Of a stretch of 64,000 nt of DNA, positions 26,040 to 34,730 are shown one piece after another; the first letter of the stretch is position 1; each line of letters starts with the position of its first letter. This DNA is from a virus, in the IMG/VR virus record IMGVR_UViG_3300025122_000009, positions 1 to 64,000 of that record. The stretch is one strand, 5' to 3'. The notes below the pieces were generated by a model. The model searched no databases. It worked only from the letters and a program-made list of their open reading frames with translations, and had not been told where the DNA came from. The translations under genes and the position numbers were made by a program.

Positions 26040-26593
26040 TGCCGATTACCGTTAATATAGGGAAAGAAGCTGTCGAAGCTTCCGAAGCAGAACAGAGACC
26101 TGTTCAAAGTCGGATAGCTCTAAATGCTCGAAGAAGTTTGGATGGCAATTATATGATTTTTAACCACCCTGAGATTGATATTATTGTAATGCCAGAGAAA
26201 AATAAAGTTGTCTCCTTTTCTAAGGAAAAGGCGAGCAAGAATGTGTATGACGCCCAGGATAGGCTATTCCAGTATTTAATTAGGCGTGGTACGATTGAGT
26301 TTGATTCTGTACAAGGGGGAAATATTTATAACTCTTTGGAGGCTTCAATTTTAGAATCTAAAATTGAAGGGGTTAATTCCGTTCAGAGCGTGCTGTATAA
26401 TATTGGTAAATTTTTAATGGAGGAAAAACCTTACTACGCCTTTCTTAAAAGTTATTTTGAGGAAGAAGAAGATTGGCTTTTGGATCCGGATGCCAAGCAC
26501 TCTACCGAACTCGGGGAAGTGCCCCAGGAAGAAATTAAAGGTGATATCCGCCCTGGAATGTTGCCTTATGGCCTATATTACGAGTATTATTAA
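26039..26593 (+). CDS. Hypothetical head-module protein (184 aa)
   Basis: It starts in an ATG overlapping the previous stop. The middle part is mixed alpha/beta (RSLDGNYMIFNHPEIDIIVM), and the C-terminus is acidic with an aromatic end (GMLPYGLYYEYY). No family is recognised. Position between portal and protease suggests a conserved head-assembly function; nothing in the sequence fixes it. Confidence 0.65.
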   Translation: MPITVNIGKEAVEASEAEQRPVQSRIALNARRSLDGNYMIFNHPEIDIIVMPEKNKVVSFSKEKASKNVYDAQDRLFQYLIRRGTIEFDSVQGGNIYNSLEASILESKIEGVNSVQSVLYNIGKFLMEEKPYYAFLKSYFEEEEDWLLDPDAKHSTELGEVPQEEIKGDIRPGMLPYGLYYEYY

Positions 26594-26604
26594 CGGAGGA
26601 ATAA

Positions 26605-26901
26605 TTGGATCTTTTATATTTTGTTTTAACAGCTTATGGATTAACTCAGCTTTTAGTTTTCGCCTCTATATTCCGCCCCATCCGCCCCCAGCATCATTTT
26701 TTCCATTGTGCAATGTGCATGGGCTTTTGGGTCGGCGCGTTTTTGTTCGGCATTAATGAGTTTACAGAACTATTTACATTTGACTATAACGTCGCCAATT
26801 TTTTTATTTTGAGTTGGCTTAGTTCTGGAACTTCATATTTTGTTAATATGTTATTAAAGGATGAGGGTATAAGGTATGAACACAAAATCACCAAAGAATA
26901 A
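26605..26901 (+). CDS. Small membrane protein (DUF1360-like)
   Basis: This 98-residue protein starts with TTG behind ACGGAGGAATAA. It has two or three hydrophobic segments and a central HHFFHCAMCMGFWVGAFLFG block. The CxxCxGFW pattern is typical of DUF1360-type small membrane proteins found in phages and bacteria, whose function is unknown. An inner-membrane protein inside the head operon is odd; it might act at the membrane site of prohead assembly, but that is a guess. Confidence 0.65.
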   Translation: MDLLYFVLTAYGLTQLLVFASIFRPIRPQHHFFHCAMCMGFWVGAFLFGINEFTELFTFDYNVANFFILSWLSSGTSYFVNMLLKDEGIRYEHKITKE

Positions 26902-26947
26902 AAAATGGCAACTTCAACGAGTTCGACGGTGTTGTAGTGGCTCTTAG
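26876..26947 (+). CDS. Possible basic micropeptide (23 aa)
   Basis: An ATG at 26876, preceded by GATGAGGGTATAAGGT, opens MNTKSPKNKKWQLQRVRRCC then SGS before TAG. It overlaps the end of the membrane-protein gene. It is strongly basic with a terminal Cys pair. The plausible ribosome site is the only support, so it may be chance. Confidence 0.3.
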   Translation: MNTKSPKNKKWQLQRVRRCCSGS

Positions 26948-26952
26948 CTCAC

Positions 26953-26967
26953 GCGGGTAGTGCCCGC
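26953..26967 (+). other. Small GC hairpin before the prohead protease gene
   Basis: GCGGG (26953-26957) and CCCGC (26963-26967) can pair around a five-base loop, in a short gap that is otherwise AT-rich. No T-run follows, so it is not a standard terminator. It could shape mRNA processing or translation of the protease, whose start is 17 bases downstream. Confidence 0.35.
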
Positions 26968-26983
26968 ATGAAGGAAAAATAGT

Positions 26984-27583
26984 ATGCCTAAACAACTTCT
27001 CAGAGAATACTATGAATTGTGTGAGGGTGGAATTTGCCAAGATTTGTTAACAGAGGAAGAAAAGCGCTTTGTTAAAAATGGCGGCATGATTTTGTCTGGA
27101 AAACTTCAAGAAGCCGAGGCTCAAAATGGAAATGGCCGCGTTTATCCGATTGCCACACTTCAGAGAGAAATGAAAAATTACCAAAAAGTAATAGACGACC
27201 GCCGCGCCCTAGGCGAGTTAGATCATCCGGATGATTCAGTTATTAATTTAAAGAACGCTTCTCACTTGGTCACTGAAGCGTGGTGGGATGGAAATAGCGT
27301 GATGGGCAAAGTACGAATTTTGGACACTCCTTCTGGGGGTGTGTTAAAATCTCTAGTTAATTCAGGAGTTTCTCTCGGCATTTCCTCCCGAGGCTTAGGT
27401 TCTGTGACCGAAGCTAACGGGCGCACACTGGTGGAAGATGATTTTCAATTGATATGTTTTGATTTTGTTTCAGAACCTTCCACCACCGGCGCTTACATGG
27501 CTCTTCAAGAGGGGGCTGCTAAACAGATTTTTTCGAAGACAGATAGAATTAATAGGGCGCTCAACAGCGTACTGGAGAAATAG
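26984..27583 (+). CDS. Prohead maturation protease (gp21-like)
   Basis: This 199-residue protein belongs to the herpes/T4-type serine protease group: the catalytic His lies in LGELDHPDDS (H81) and the catalytic Ser in SLGISSRGLGSV (S134/S135). T4 gp21 cleaves scaffold, capsid protein and internal proteins after (L/I)-x-E inside the prohead and then degrades itself. Sitting between portal and scaffold genes is the expected order. It is the likely enzyme for cutting the N-terminal tags described in this window. The start has AGGAAAAATAGT upstream. Confidence 0.92.
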   Translation: MPKQLLREYYELCEGGICQDLLTEEEKRFVKNGGMILSGKLQEAEAQNGNGRVYPIATLQREMKNYQKVIDDRRALGELDHPDDSVINLKNASHLVTEAWWDGNSVMGKVRILDTPSGGVLKSLVNSGVSLGISSRGLGSVTEANGRTLVEDDFQLICFDFVSEPSTTGAYMALQEGAAKQIFSKTDRINRALNSVLEK

Positions 27584-28015
27584 ATGAAGAAGTCGGACCT
27601 TAAAAGACTTATTAAACCCATTGTGCAAGAGTGCATACAAGAATCACTTTTGGAAGATGGGGTTTTGTCTCGGGTCATATCTGAAGTAATGATGGGGCTA
27701 GCTCCCCAGGCGCAATTAGTTAGCGAAGACAGGGAAAGGGCGCCCACTCACCAGGCCAAGCCGAGGGGTGAAAGCGAAGTACTGCAGCAACTTAAACAAC
27801 AAAGACACCAGATGTTAGATAGCATTGGTACCACGTCCTACAACGGGGTCAATCTGTTTGAAGGTACTGACCCTCTAAGCAGCGCTGGCACACCTGGAGA
27901 GGCGGCATCACCCACGTCACCCCTGTCGGGTATCGACGCACGAGATCCCGGTGTAGATATTTCGTCGTTGGCTGGCGTCTTTGGGAACACATGGAAGGCA
28001 ATTGGGAATGGCTAA
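27584..28015 (+). CDS. Tagged-like head-module protein (143 aa)
   Basis: It starts immediately after the protease stop. The N-terminus MKKSDLKRLIKPIVQECIQE keeps the spacing of basic and hydrophobic residues of the shared tag and ends in I-Q-E, although it is the most diverged copy. The remainder is a low-complexity linker and a Gly/Asp/Pro-rich C-terminus (DPGVDISSLAGVFGN) without recognised domains. Genes next to gp21 in T4-like phages are often protease substrates, which fits. The bS21 gene starts inside its last codons. Confidence 0.6.
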   Translation: MKKSDLKRLIKPIVQECIQESLLEDGVLSRVISEVMMGLAPQAQLVSEDRERAPTHQAKPRGESEVLQQLKQQRHQMLDSIGTTSYNGVNLFEGTDPLSSAGTPGEAASPTSPLSGIDARDPGVDISSLAGVFGNTWKAIGNG

Positions 28016-28238
28016 GAACGTGAATGTAAGTGTAGAGAGAAGAGAAGGGGAGACTGTAGAGAGGCTCCTTAGACGGTTTGTGAAGAGAGTGAAAAAAGAA
28101 GGTATTTTAGAAGAATATCGCGAGAGGCAGTATTATGAGAAGCCTTCTGACAAAAAGAGAAGAATTAAAAGTGGACAAAAACGCATCGCCCAGCGAAAAC
28201 AAGAAGAACAAAAAAAAGATTTAGAGAGGAAAAATTAA
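28008..28238 (+). CDS. rpsU: Ribosomal protein bS21 homologue
   Basis: The true start is ATG 28008 (ATGGCTAA overlap with the previous stop). The 76-residue product has the bS21 pattern: VNVSVERREGETVERLLRRF near the N-terminus, RVKKEGILEEYRERQYYEKP in the middle, then a long basic helix. bS21 is a peripheral small-subunit protein that helps mRNA selection at the anti-Shine-Dalgarno region. Phage-encoded bS21 is known from environmental phage genomes and is thought to be exchanged into host ribosomes. It lies among head genes rather than with translation genes, suggesting late expression. Confidence 0.9.
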   Translation: MAKNVNVSVERREGETVERLLRRFVKRVKKEGILEEYRERQYYEKPSDKKRRIKSGQKRIAQRKQEEQKKDLERKN

Positions 28239-28676
28239 ATGGCTTATTACCAACAAAAGAAGGGGCTAGGAAATGTGGGTTCATACCAAATATCAAGCAT
28301 CCCGTATGCCACGTCCTCGATTACGGTTCCCCACTTGTCCGAAGGCACTCCACTAAGAGTTGATTTTCCGATGGTGTCGAAATTTGTAACTGTTGTCAAC
28401 TCAGGATCGACTAGCGGCGATGGGCGCATGCGAGTGGGATTTTCGTCTTTAGGAGTGACGGGATCAGAAGTGTCTGTTGGGGGTATTTCGGGTCAGAATT
28501 ATTATTTTACTTTAGAGGAAGGAAATTCCTATACGGCCGATTGGCGCGTAGAGAGTCTATATTTGATGATGGATAACGTACACCACGGGGGGACAGCCAG
28601 TGTTATTGCCGGCCTTACAGGAATTTCAAGCGGCTCAATTTCCGCCAATTGGTCGGGCACCATAGGGGTTGGGTGA
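28239..28676 (+). CDS. Probable capsid-associated structural protein (145 aa)
   Basis: It starts on the base after the bS21 stop. The N-terminus MAYYQQKKGLGNVGSYQISS resembles small structural proteins next to T4-type scaffold and capsid genes. The body is beta-rich, Gly/Ser-rich and lacks Cys, and it ends LTGISSGSISANWSGTIGVG. A capsid decoration or fibre role is plausible. No charge pattern of scaffold and no membrane segment is seen. The ~140-base gap after it contains a late-promoter-like motif and no gene. Confidence 0.65.
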   Translation: MAYYQQKKGLGNVGSYQISSIPYATSSITVPHLSEGTPLRVDFPMVSKFVTVVNSGSTSGDGRMRVGFSSLGVTGSEVSVGGISGQNYYFTLEEGNSYTADWRVESLYLMMDNVHHGGTASVIAGLTGISSGSISANWSGTIGVG

Positions 28677-28758
28677 TACGACCGCTGTCCCTTATATTTA
28701 GCAAGCCTTTAGCCTTATAGCTTCTTAAGTTAAAAAACAGTCATTTAACTATTTTAAA

Positions 28759-28772
28759 CACTATTTATAAAC
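28759..28772 (+). promoter_or_regulatory. Possible late promoter CACTATTTATAA before the scaffold gene
   Basis: CACTATTTATAA is identical to the word at 37801 before the tail tube gene. It lies ~45 bases before the scaffold start in the only gap above 100 bases in the head module. Scaffold and capsid are the most highly expressed late genes, which fits a strong late promoter. On the complementary strand the word contains TATAAATA, the T4 late consensus, so its true orientation needs testing. Confidence 0.5.
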
Positions 28773-28815
28773 GATGTAAATTAATTTAGTTTTGCCAAGT
28801 CGAAGGAGCACTAAA

Positions 28816-29838
28816 ATGTCAACAATGTTAGAGCAAGCGATTCTGGATGCGGAAGCCCTTAAAGAGGCTGCTGTCAAGAATGCTGAACAGATTGTGATCG
28901 AAAAATACCAAACGGAAATAAAAGAAGCAGTTGAGACCCTTCTAGAGCAACCTGAAGATGATCCTTTCGGGGACCCCCTCGATCCCCTAGGGGGGGAAGA
29001 AGCAGTCCCGGAAACAGATGAAGAGTTGGCACAGCAGATTCCCCTGGCCTCTACGGAAGGAGAAAAATTATGCCCGTGCCCTGGAGAGGAAGAAGAAATT
29101 GAAATCGATTTCGATCAATTGGCTGCGCAAATGAAAGCCGAAGACGAGGAAGGGGAAGAAGATACGGACGCCGCGCTAGAGATAGGCTCTCCGCTGATGG
29201 AAGGCGAAGAAGAAGTAGAACTTAACGAAGACGAACTTATAGACATTTTAGAAGAATTAACTTTGGACATGGAAGCTACTCAATCCGGATGGATGAACCG
29301 GCCTACCTATGAAATTGAGCATGAGGTAGACAAATTACAAGCCAAAACGCCTGTAGAACTGGATATCGAGGTGGATGAAGAAGAGGTGGCTAAGTCTACT
29401 ACATATTTGAGCGAGTCTTTAGAAGAGGCAAAAAAACAAATTAATAAATTAAAAAATAATATTATGGAACGTACAGAAGAAAACGTGAAATATAAACAAA
29501 TACTTTTGCAAATGCGAGATACTTTAAATGAAGTTAATCTTCAAAATGCAAAGTTGCTCTATACAAACCAAGCTTTGGGTGACGACTCCCTGAATGAGCG
29601 GCAACGTAAAACTATTGCCGAGGCCATCTCAAAAGCCGGTTCTGTAGCAGAGGCTAAGACAATTTTCGAAGCACTTCAGAGCACGGTGGGTAAAGCTTCC
29701 GTTTCAAGGCGAAGAGCGCCAAAATCACTAGGCGAGGCTGTTGAGAGAAGGTCTATAACACTTCCCCATAACAGGGGACAAAAAGCCAAGGCCGATCATT
29801 TTTCTGATCGGTTGAAGCTTTTAGCTGGTATTAAATAA
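28816..29838 (+). CDS. Prohead scaffold / core protein (gp22-like)
   Basis: I start at ATG 28816 behind CGAAGGAGCACTAAA, giving 340 residues. The protein is extremely acidic in its first half (many EEE/EDE runs), helical in its second half, and ends with a basic tail (FSDRLKLLAGIK). These are scaffold features, and the place between protease and major capsid protein is that of T4 gene 22. Scaffold assembles on the portal, is cut to peptides by the protease and leaves before packaging. Sequence similarity to gp22 is weak, so the call rests on composition and order. Confidence 0.8.
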   Translation: MSTMLEQAILDAEALKEAAVKNAEQIVIEKYQTEIKEAVETLLEQPEDDPFGDPLDPLGGEEAVPETDEELAQQIPLASTEGEKLCPCPGEEEEIEIDFDQLAAQMKAEDEEGEEDTDAALEIGSPLMEGEEEVELNEDELIDILEELTLDMEATQSGWMNRPTYEIEHEVDKLQAKTPVELDIEVDEEEVAKSTTYLSESLEEAKKQINKLKNNIMERTEENVKYKQILLQMRDTLNEVNLQNAKLLYTNQALGDDSLNERQRKTIAEAISKAGSVAEAKTIFEALQSTVGKASVSRRRAPKSLGEAVERRSITLPHNRGQKAKADHFSDRLKLLAGIK

Positions 29839-29859
29839 CTTAATGGAGGATTAAACAAA

Positions 29860-31806
29860 ATGTCAGTATTAGATAGATTAACAGAAGGTGTTGTTAATCG
29901 CAATCTCCAGAAAGAAGGTGCCGCTTTGCTTAATAAGTGGGAAAAGACTGGACTTCTTGAAGGGATGGGCGATGAGAACGCCAAATCGGGTATGGCCCGA
30001 CTGCTTGAAAACCAAGCAAAAGAGCTTCTTCGTGAAGCTAGTTCCATGGCAGCGGGCGATGTTCAAGGATTCGCCGCAGTTGCTTTTCCAATCGTGCGCC
30101 GAGTTTTTGGCTCTTTGATTGCAAATGATCTCGTGTCGGTTCAACCAATGAGCTTGCCATCGGGCCTCATTTTCTTCCTTGATTTTACTTTTGCGAATCG
30201 CAAGCTTGATCAGGGTTTGAACACCTCGCTGTATGGCGGTGGCCGTGTGGCTTCCCAAATTACGGGCGGTGTTGTTCTTACCGACCAGAATGCTGAAAGG
30301 AGCTTTTATGCGCTCAATCAGGGCTATTCGTCTCCAACTGGGGCGGGGCGGCAGGATATGGTTCTCATCGCTTCTGGCGTTGTTGGAAGTAATTTCCGCG
30401 ACGATGCGCCTATCTCAGCGAGCGGTCCTGTGACAGCCGCCTCTTATGGTGGCGGCAATATTGCTACGAACTTGTCTAAGTTGTGTCAGTATGATCCTGA
30501 CTTGGAAGGTAAATCAGTTGTTGTTTACACGATGCCATCGAACTTAACTGCTGTTGGCAGCGACGGCGACGGCCAATCCGCTACTTTCGCTCAATTTAAT
30601 CGTAATGATATGATCACAATTGACTTTAACGATGGTGGCAATCCTTGGTGTACTGCCGATGGTCAAAACACTGGTGAGGGCGTCGTTTGTCGTCATGTCC
30701 GACGCTTGACAGATCTCGTGGGAGCGAGTGCAGCAGACGCCGGCTTGGCATTGAATGCGTTGCCTATCAATAGTGCTGCCAGCAACTTGGTTCTTGTTTT
30801 CGAGAGCACCTCTAGTGTCGGCAGCGAAATTATTACAGCAGACATGACGCAATCTATTAATCGTGGCGGCGCCCGTTCTGGCCCCCATAGGCGGACTAAT
30901 TTCGCGACCTGTAGTTTTGCCATTACTGACCAATTTAACAACGTTGGTGCAGGTGCTATTGGTGCTGTCGTGGGTGCGAACGCCTGGGGTTTGGAAGAAC
31001 CCAAGCCGTCAACCGGACTGTCCGGTTCCGGCGATGCCAAAAACGTAATTCCTGAGATTGATATCAAAGTGGATAGTGTTGCGGTGACGGCGATTACTAA
31101 AAAGCTCAAAGCTAAGTGGTCTCCAGAGCTTGGACAGGATCTGCAAGCATATCACAACCTTGATGCCGAAGTCGAACTTACGAGTATTCTTTCTGAGCAA
31201 ATTGCTTTGGAAATTGATCGTGAGATTTTGGAAGATCTTATCAAAGGTGCTACTGCTGAAACTTATTATTGGAGTCGGCGTCCCGGTTTATTCGTAAATC
31301 GCAACACCGGAGCGGACACTAGTAATGGGGCCAATCCTCCCGACTTTACGGGTACTGTGTCTGAGTGGTATGAGACACTTCTGGAAACAGTCAATGACGT
31401 TTCCGCTCAGATTCACCGTAAGACGCTTCGTGGTGGGGCAAACTTCTTGGTTTGCAGCCCCGAAGTGGCGAATCTCCTTGAGTTTACCACCGGTTTCCGC
31501 GCAAGCGTGACCGCTGATACCCCCAAGGGCACAGCCGGGGCAATTAAGGTGGGTCAAATTAGCAAGAAGTGGGACATTTATGTTGATCCGTACTTCGTGC
31601 GTAATGTGATTCTAGTTGGTCGTAAGGGCGGTAGCTTCCTCGAAAGTGGATATGTTTACTCACCCTACGTTCCACTCCAGGTCACTCCCACTATCTTTGG
31701 TACGGAAGATTTCGTACCGCGTAAAGGGGTTATGACTCGTTACGCTAAGAAGATGGTCCGACCCGATATGTATGGCTTGGTTATTATTCAAAATCTTCTT
31801 GGCTAA
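29860..31806 (+). CDS. Major capsid protein (gp23-like)
   Basis: This 648-residue protein, behind a TGGAGGATTAAACAAA ribosome site, has the gp23 block SVQPMSLPSGLIFFLDFTF at residues ~90-110 and ends with PDMYGLVIIQNLLG. The first ~50 residues contain (L/I)-x-E sites (LLENQ, LLEGM) where a gp21-type protease could trim the delta region. It is longer than T4 gp23 (521), probably from insertions in the middle beta-rich region. It forms the icosahedral shell. A strong terminator follows, consistent with very high expression. Confidence 0.95.
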   Translation: MSVLDRLTEGVVNRNLQKEGAALLNKWEKTGLLEGMGDENAKSGMARLLENQAKELLREASSMAAGDVQGFAAVAFPIVRRVFGSLIANDLVSVQPMSLPSGLIFFLDFTFANRKLDQGLNTSLYGGGRVASQITGGVVLTDQNAERSFYALNQGYSSPTGAGRQDMVLIASGVVGSNFRDDAPISASGPVTAASYGGGNIATNLSKLCQYDPDLEGKSVVVYTMPSNLTAVGSDGDGQSATFAQFNRNDMITIDFNDGGNPWCTADGQNTGEGVVCRHVRRLTDLVGASAADAGLALNALPINSAASNLVLVFESTSSVGSEIITADMTQSINRGGARSGPHRRTNFATCSFAITDQFNNVGAGAIGAVVGANAWGLEEPKPSTGLSGSGDAKNVIPEIDIKVDSVAVTAITKKLKAKWSPELGQDLQAYHNLDAEVELTSILSEQIALEIDREILEDLIKGATAETYYWSRRPGLFVNRNTGADTSNGANPPDFTGTVSEWYETLLETVNDVSAQIHRKTLRGGANFLVCSPEVANLLEFTTGFRASVTADTPKGTAGAIKVGQISKKWDIYVDPYFVRNVILVGRKGGSFLESGYVYSPYVPLQVTPTIFGTEDFVPRKGVMTRYAKKMVRPDMYGLVIIQNLLG

Positions 31807-31836
31807 GATTAAGTAATAACTGAGAGTCGTATCTCG

Positions 31837-31869
31837 CCCCACTTTCGCTTGTCGAAAGTGGGGTTTTTT
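31837..31869 (+). terminator. Rho-independent terminator after the major capsid gene
   Basis: CCCCACTTTCG (31837-31847) pairs perfectly with CGAAAGTGGGG (31853-31863) around a five-base loop, followed by TTTTTT. It closes the head operon 30 bases after the capsid stop. Confidence 0.95.
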
Positions 31870-31918
31870 ATTTCTATTAATAAAAGCCAAATCTATTTAC
31901 TAGCGGAGGATTATATTT

Positions 31919-33208
31919 ATGGCAGTCCCAACTTTGACACCAGCTAGCGTAGTGAGTGCTGTTGTGTTGCCGGTCACAGGCACATATACCAACGTTAATT
32001 CACCCACCAACCCACTTCCTTTCGGGATTTATTGCCAAAGTGAATTGGAAAGTAGTACTCTGGCGTTTGTTTCGGGCGCCGTAGACCAAGTGGCATACGT
32101 GTATAAAAAGTTGGGTGGTGATGTATTAGATTTAGAGATAACAGAATATCAAGTTTATGCTGCTTACGAAGAATCTGTTTTAGAATACTCCTATATTATT
32201 AATTCGCATCAAGCTAAAAATGTTTTATCCGACGTTTTAGGCAATACTACGGCTTCTTTTAACGAGGACGGCCAGATCATGCCCGGGGATGAATTATCAG
32301 GCTCCCAGGTGGAACTAAAATATCCTAAGTTCACTTATACCTATTCACGTAGAATTGCTGATGGTATTTCTACAGAGGCCAATATCGGAGGGTCAGAAAA
32401 CATTTACTCGGCATCTTTTTTTATGACGGGCGGCATTCAGGATTATGATTTACAGACAATAATTTCAAGTAGTGCAAACAATACTGCACGACCTTACTAC
32501 AATTTGGTTAAAAATAATAAAATTACTGTAAGAAAAGTTTATTATAGAACTCCTCGCTCGATGTGGCGATTTTATGGGTATTATGGGGGGATGAATGTTG
32601 TTGGCAACATGTCCACTTACGGGCAATTTGCCGATGATTCTACTTTTCAGATAGTGCCCGTTTGGCAGAACAAGGCCCAGGCCATGGCCTACGAAGATGC
32701 TATTTATACTCGTGTTTCACATTGGTCCTATGAAATTAAAAATAATAATTTAAGGTTGTTTCCCATTCCTACGAGCAATTACTCCCCGGAGAAATTTTGG
32801 ATTGAATTTACAGTCCAAACAGATGCCTGGGTTGACGACGCAGATTCTAAAACGGGGACTGATGGCATAAACAACATGAATACGATGCCTTTTGAGAATA
32901 TTCCATATGTTAACATTAATAGTATCGGGAAACAGTGGATACGTAGATTTGCTTTGGCGTTATCAAAAGAGATGCTAGGACAAGTGAGGAGCAAATTTGC
33001 TACCATCCCTATCCCTAATGAGTCGGTGACTTTAAATGGGGATGCTTTGGTTACACAAGGAAAAGAAGAGCAAGAGAAATTACGAGAAGAATTAAAAACA
33101 TTATTAGATGAACTTACTTACAATAAATTAGCGGAACAAGATGCTGCTTTGGTAGATTCTTCAAATAAAGTAATGCAGCAAATTCCTTTTGGGGTCTTTG
33201 TGGGGTAA
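31919..33208 (+). CDS. Neck / head-completion protein, probable gp13-like
   Basis: This 429-residue protein follows the capsid gene with a TAGCGGAGGATTATATTT ribosome site. The segment LEITEYQVYAAYEESVLEYS suggests the helical core of a head-tail connector. A beta-rich middle and a helical C-terminus follow (nt 33060-33190). The gene order capsid, this gene, a gp14-like gene, a gp15-like gene, sheath, tube matches T4-like neck genes 13-14-15-18-19, so gp13 is the best positional guess. No direct motif proves it. Confidence 0.6.
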   Translation: MAVPTLTPASVVSAVVLPVTGTYTNVNSPTNPLPFGIYCQSELESSTLAFVSGAVDQVAYVYKKLGGDVLDLEITEYQVYAAYEESVLEYSYIINSHQAKNVLSDVLGNTTASFNEDGQIMPGDELSGSQVELKYPKFTYTYSRRIADGISTEANIGGSENIYSASFFMTGGIQDYDLQTIISSSANNTARPYYNLVKNNKITVRKVYYRTPRSMWRFYGYYGGMNVVGNMSTYGQFADDSTFQIVPVWQNKAQAMAYEDAIYTRVSHWSYEIKNNNLRLFPIPTSNYSPEKFWIEFTVQTDAWVDDADSKTGTDGINNMNTMPFENIPYVNINSIGKQWIRRFALALSKEMLGQVRSKFATIPIPNESVTLNGDALVTQGKEEQEKLREELKTLLDELTYNKLAEQDAALVDSSNKVMQQIPFGVFVG

Positions 33209-33213
33209 TATGA

Positions 33214-33732
33214 ATGACACAAAACAAATGGAGCCAGCCCGACCAGCCGCCACCGCCCTTGTTTATGGGGCAAAAGGAACGCAATCTTGTTAAGCAAGTC
33301 AACGATGAACTCATTGAAAGAGTTATCGGGCAACAAGTTTTATATTATCCCATTAGTATAGATCACACGGACTTTCACGATATTTATGGGGAAGCGATAA
33401 GAAAAACATTTCTTCCTCCAATCCGAGTATACGCCCTTGTAGAGTGGAATGGGTATGAAACTGAGAATACTCACATGGGGGTTCACAGGCGCCCGTCTGT
33501 GGTGATCCATTTTCATCATCGAAGACTAACACAAGACCAAGATCTATATGTGCGAGAAGGAGATTTTGTTTTATATGGACAGTCATATTACGAAATCGTA
33601 TCAACGGATGAACCAAAAGAATTATTTGGGCAAAATGCTCACAAGGTGGAAATAAGCGCGCAATGTATTAAAGCCCGTCAAAGTTTGTTTGATGCTGGTG
33701 GAATAATAGGAAACCCCAACTCTTATCCTTAA
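33214..33732 (+). CDS. Neck protein, gp14-like
   Basis: This 172-residue protein has the blocks DHTDFHDIYGEAIRKTF, IRVYALVEWNG and REGDFVLYGQSYYEIVST. The last resembles the REGDxxYxxxxxxxFEI strand found in T4-type neck protein gp14. gp14 joins gp13 to close the filled head and receive the tail. Only five bases separate it from the preceding gene. It is shorter than T4 gp14 (256), so the call is moderate. Confidence 0.6.
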   Translation: MTQNKWSQPDQPPPPLFMGQKERNLVKQVNDELIERVIGQQVLYYPISIDHTDFHDIYGEAIRKTFLPPIRVYALVEWNGYETENTHMGVHRRPSVVIHFHHRRLTQDQDLYVREGDFVLYGQSYYEIVSTDEPKELFGQNAHKVEISAQCIKARQSLFDAGGIIGNPNSYP

Positions 33733-33747
33733 AGGAAAAAAGTAGAG

Positions 33748-34689
33748 ATGACAAAAACAGTAGAAAATCTCCCCTATCATGTCTCCACAATCGAGACGAT
33801 TGATGGTGCTTTCTGGGACCACATTCAAGATATGAATATTCATGTCATTGGGAACCAAGGGTGGAAAAAAATGCCGGTGATATGGGCTTCCGCCGAACGG
33901 GCTTATCAGATCAAGCATAACCAGGACCTTAGAGATCCGGATGGGAGTCTTATCCTTCCTATTTTGACCATCGAGCGAACGGCTGTTGAAAAGAGCCTGT
34001 CTAAAAAAGGGAGCTTCTTTGGCTATGTGCCGTACCTTTATCCTGACGGCAAGCGTGACGGAGTTACGGTCGCTCGACAAATGAACCAAGCTAAGACGGG
34101 CGATTTTGAAAACGCTTTATCCAAATATCATACTACTAAAAGTAATTCTCCTCGCCCTCCGACCAAGACGGTTTACAAATATGCGTCGGTACCGATGCCC
34201 GTCTATTTATATATCACTTATGCAGTCACAATACGGACTCAATACCAGCAGCAGATGAATCAGGCCATGGCTCCTTTCTGGACGGACACCGGAGGAATTA
34301 ATTATTTTACTATTTTTAAAGATGGTCATAATTTTGAAGCCTTCATAGCCGAAAGCTTTGGCCAAGAGAACAATTTTTCTAATATGGGAACTGATGAGCG
34401 AACCATTGAAACAAAATTCGATATTAATGTTTTGGGATATGTGATTGGAGCAGATGCAAACCAGGAGACCCCCAAGGTGGTAGTGAGAGAAAGCGTGGTG
34501 GACGTTAAATATACTAATGAAAGAGCTATATTTGGGCAAATCCCGCAAGGCATAAGCCAAGCTGAGTGGGGTGCCTATTGTGGGGTTCCAAATCACAGAT
34601 CTGAGAGAGTTAATAATCCGGGAACCGGCAAGAATCCTGGTGCCCCGGGCTTCCCCCTTCCTTGTGAGGATTTTTTGGACGAGGGTTAA
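33748..34689 (+). CDS. Tail terminator / sheath stabiliser, gp15- or gp3-like
   Basis: This 313-residue protein contains KKMPVIWASAERAYQIK and LILPILTIERT near the N-terminus and YASVPMPVYLYITYAVTIRT in the middle. These match the layout of T4 gp15 (V-P-I-x-Y/W-A-x-x-E, then L-P-x-I, then P-V-P-x-x-x-x-x). gp15 caps the sheath and tube and joins the tail to the head neck. Place directly before the sheath gene supports it. The last 40 residues, Gly/Pro-rich, appear to be an extension. Confidence 0.75.
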   Translation: MTKTVENLPYHVSTIETIDGAFWDHIQDMNIHVIGNQGWKKMPVIWASAERAYQIKHNQDLRDPDGSLILPILTIERTAVEKSLSKKGSFFGYVPYLYPDGKRDGVTVARQMNQAKTGDFENALSKYHTTKSNSPRPPTKTVYKYASVPMPVYLYITYAVTIRTQYQQQMNQAMAPFWTDTGGINYFTIFKDGHNFEAFIAESFGQENNFSNMGTDERTIETKFDINVLGYVIGADANQETPKVVVRESVVDVKYTNERAIFGQIPQGISQAEWGAYCGVPNHRSERVNNPGTGKNPGAPGFPLPCEDFLDEG

Positions 34690-34730
34690 TATAAAAAACA
34701 TATTTGTTTAGAGTTTTTGGTCAAGTAAGG

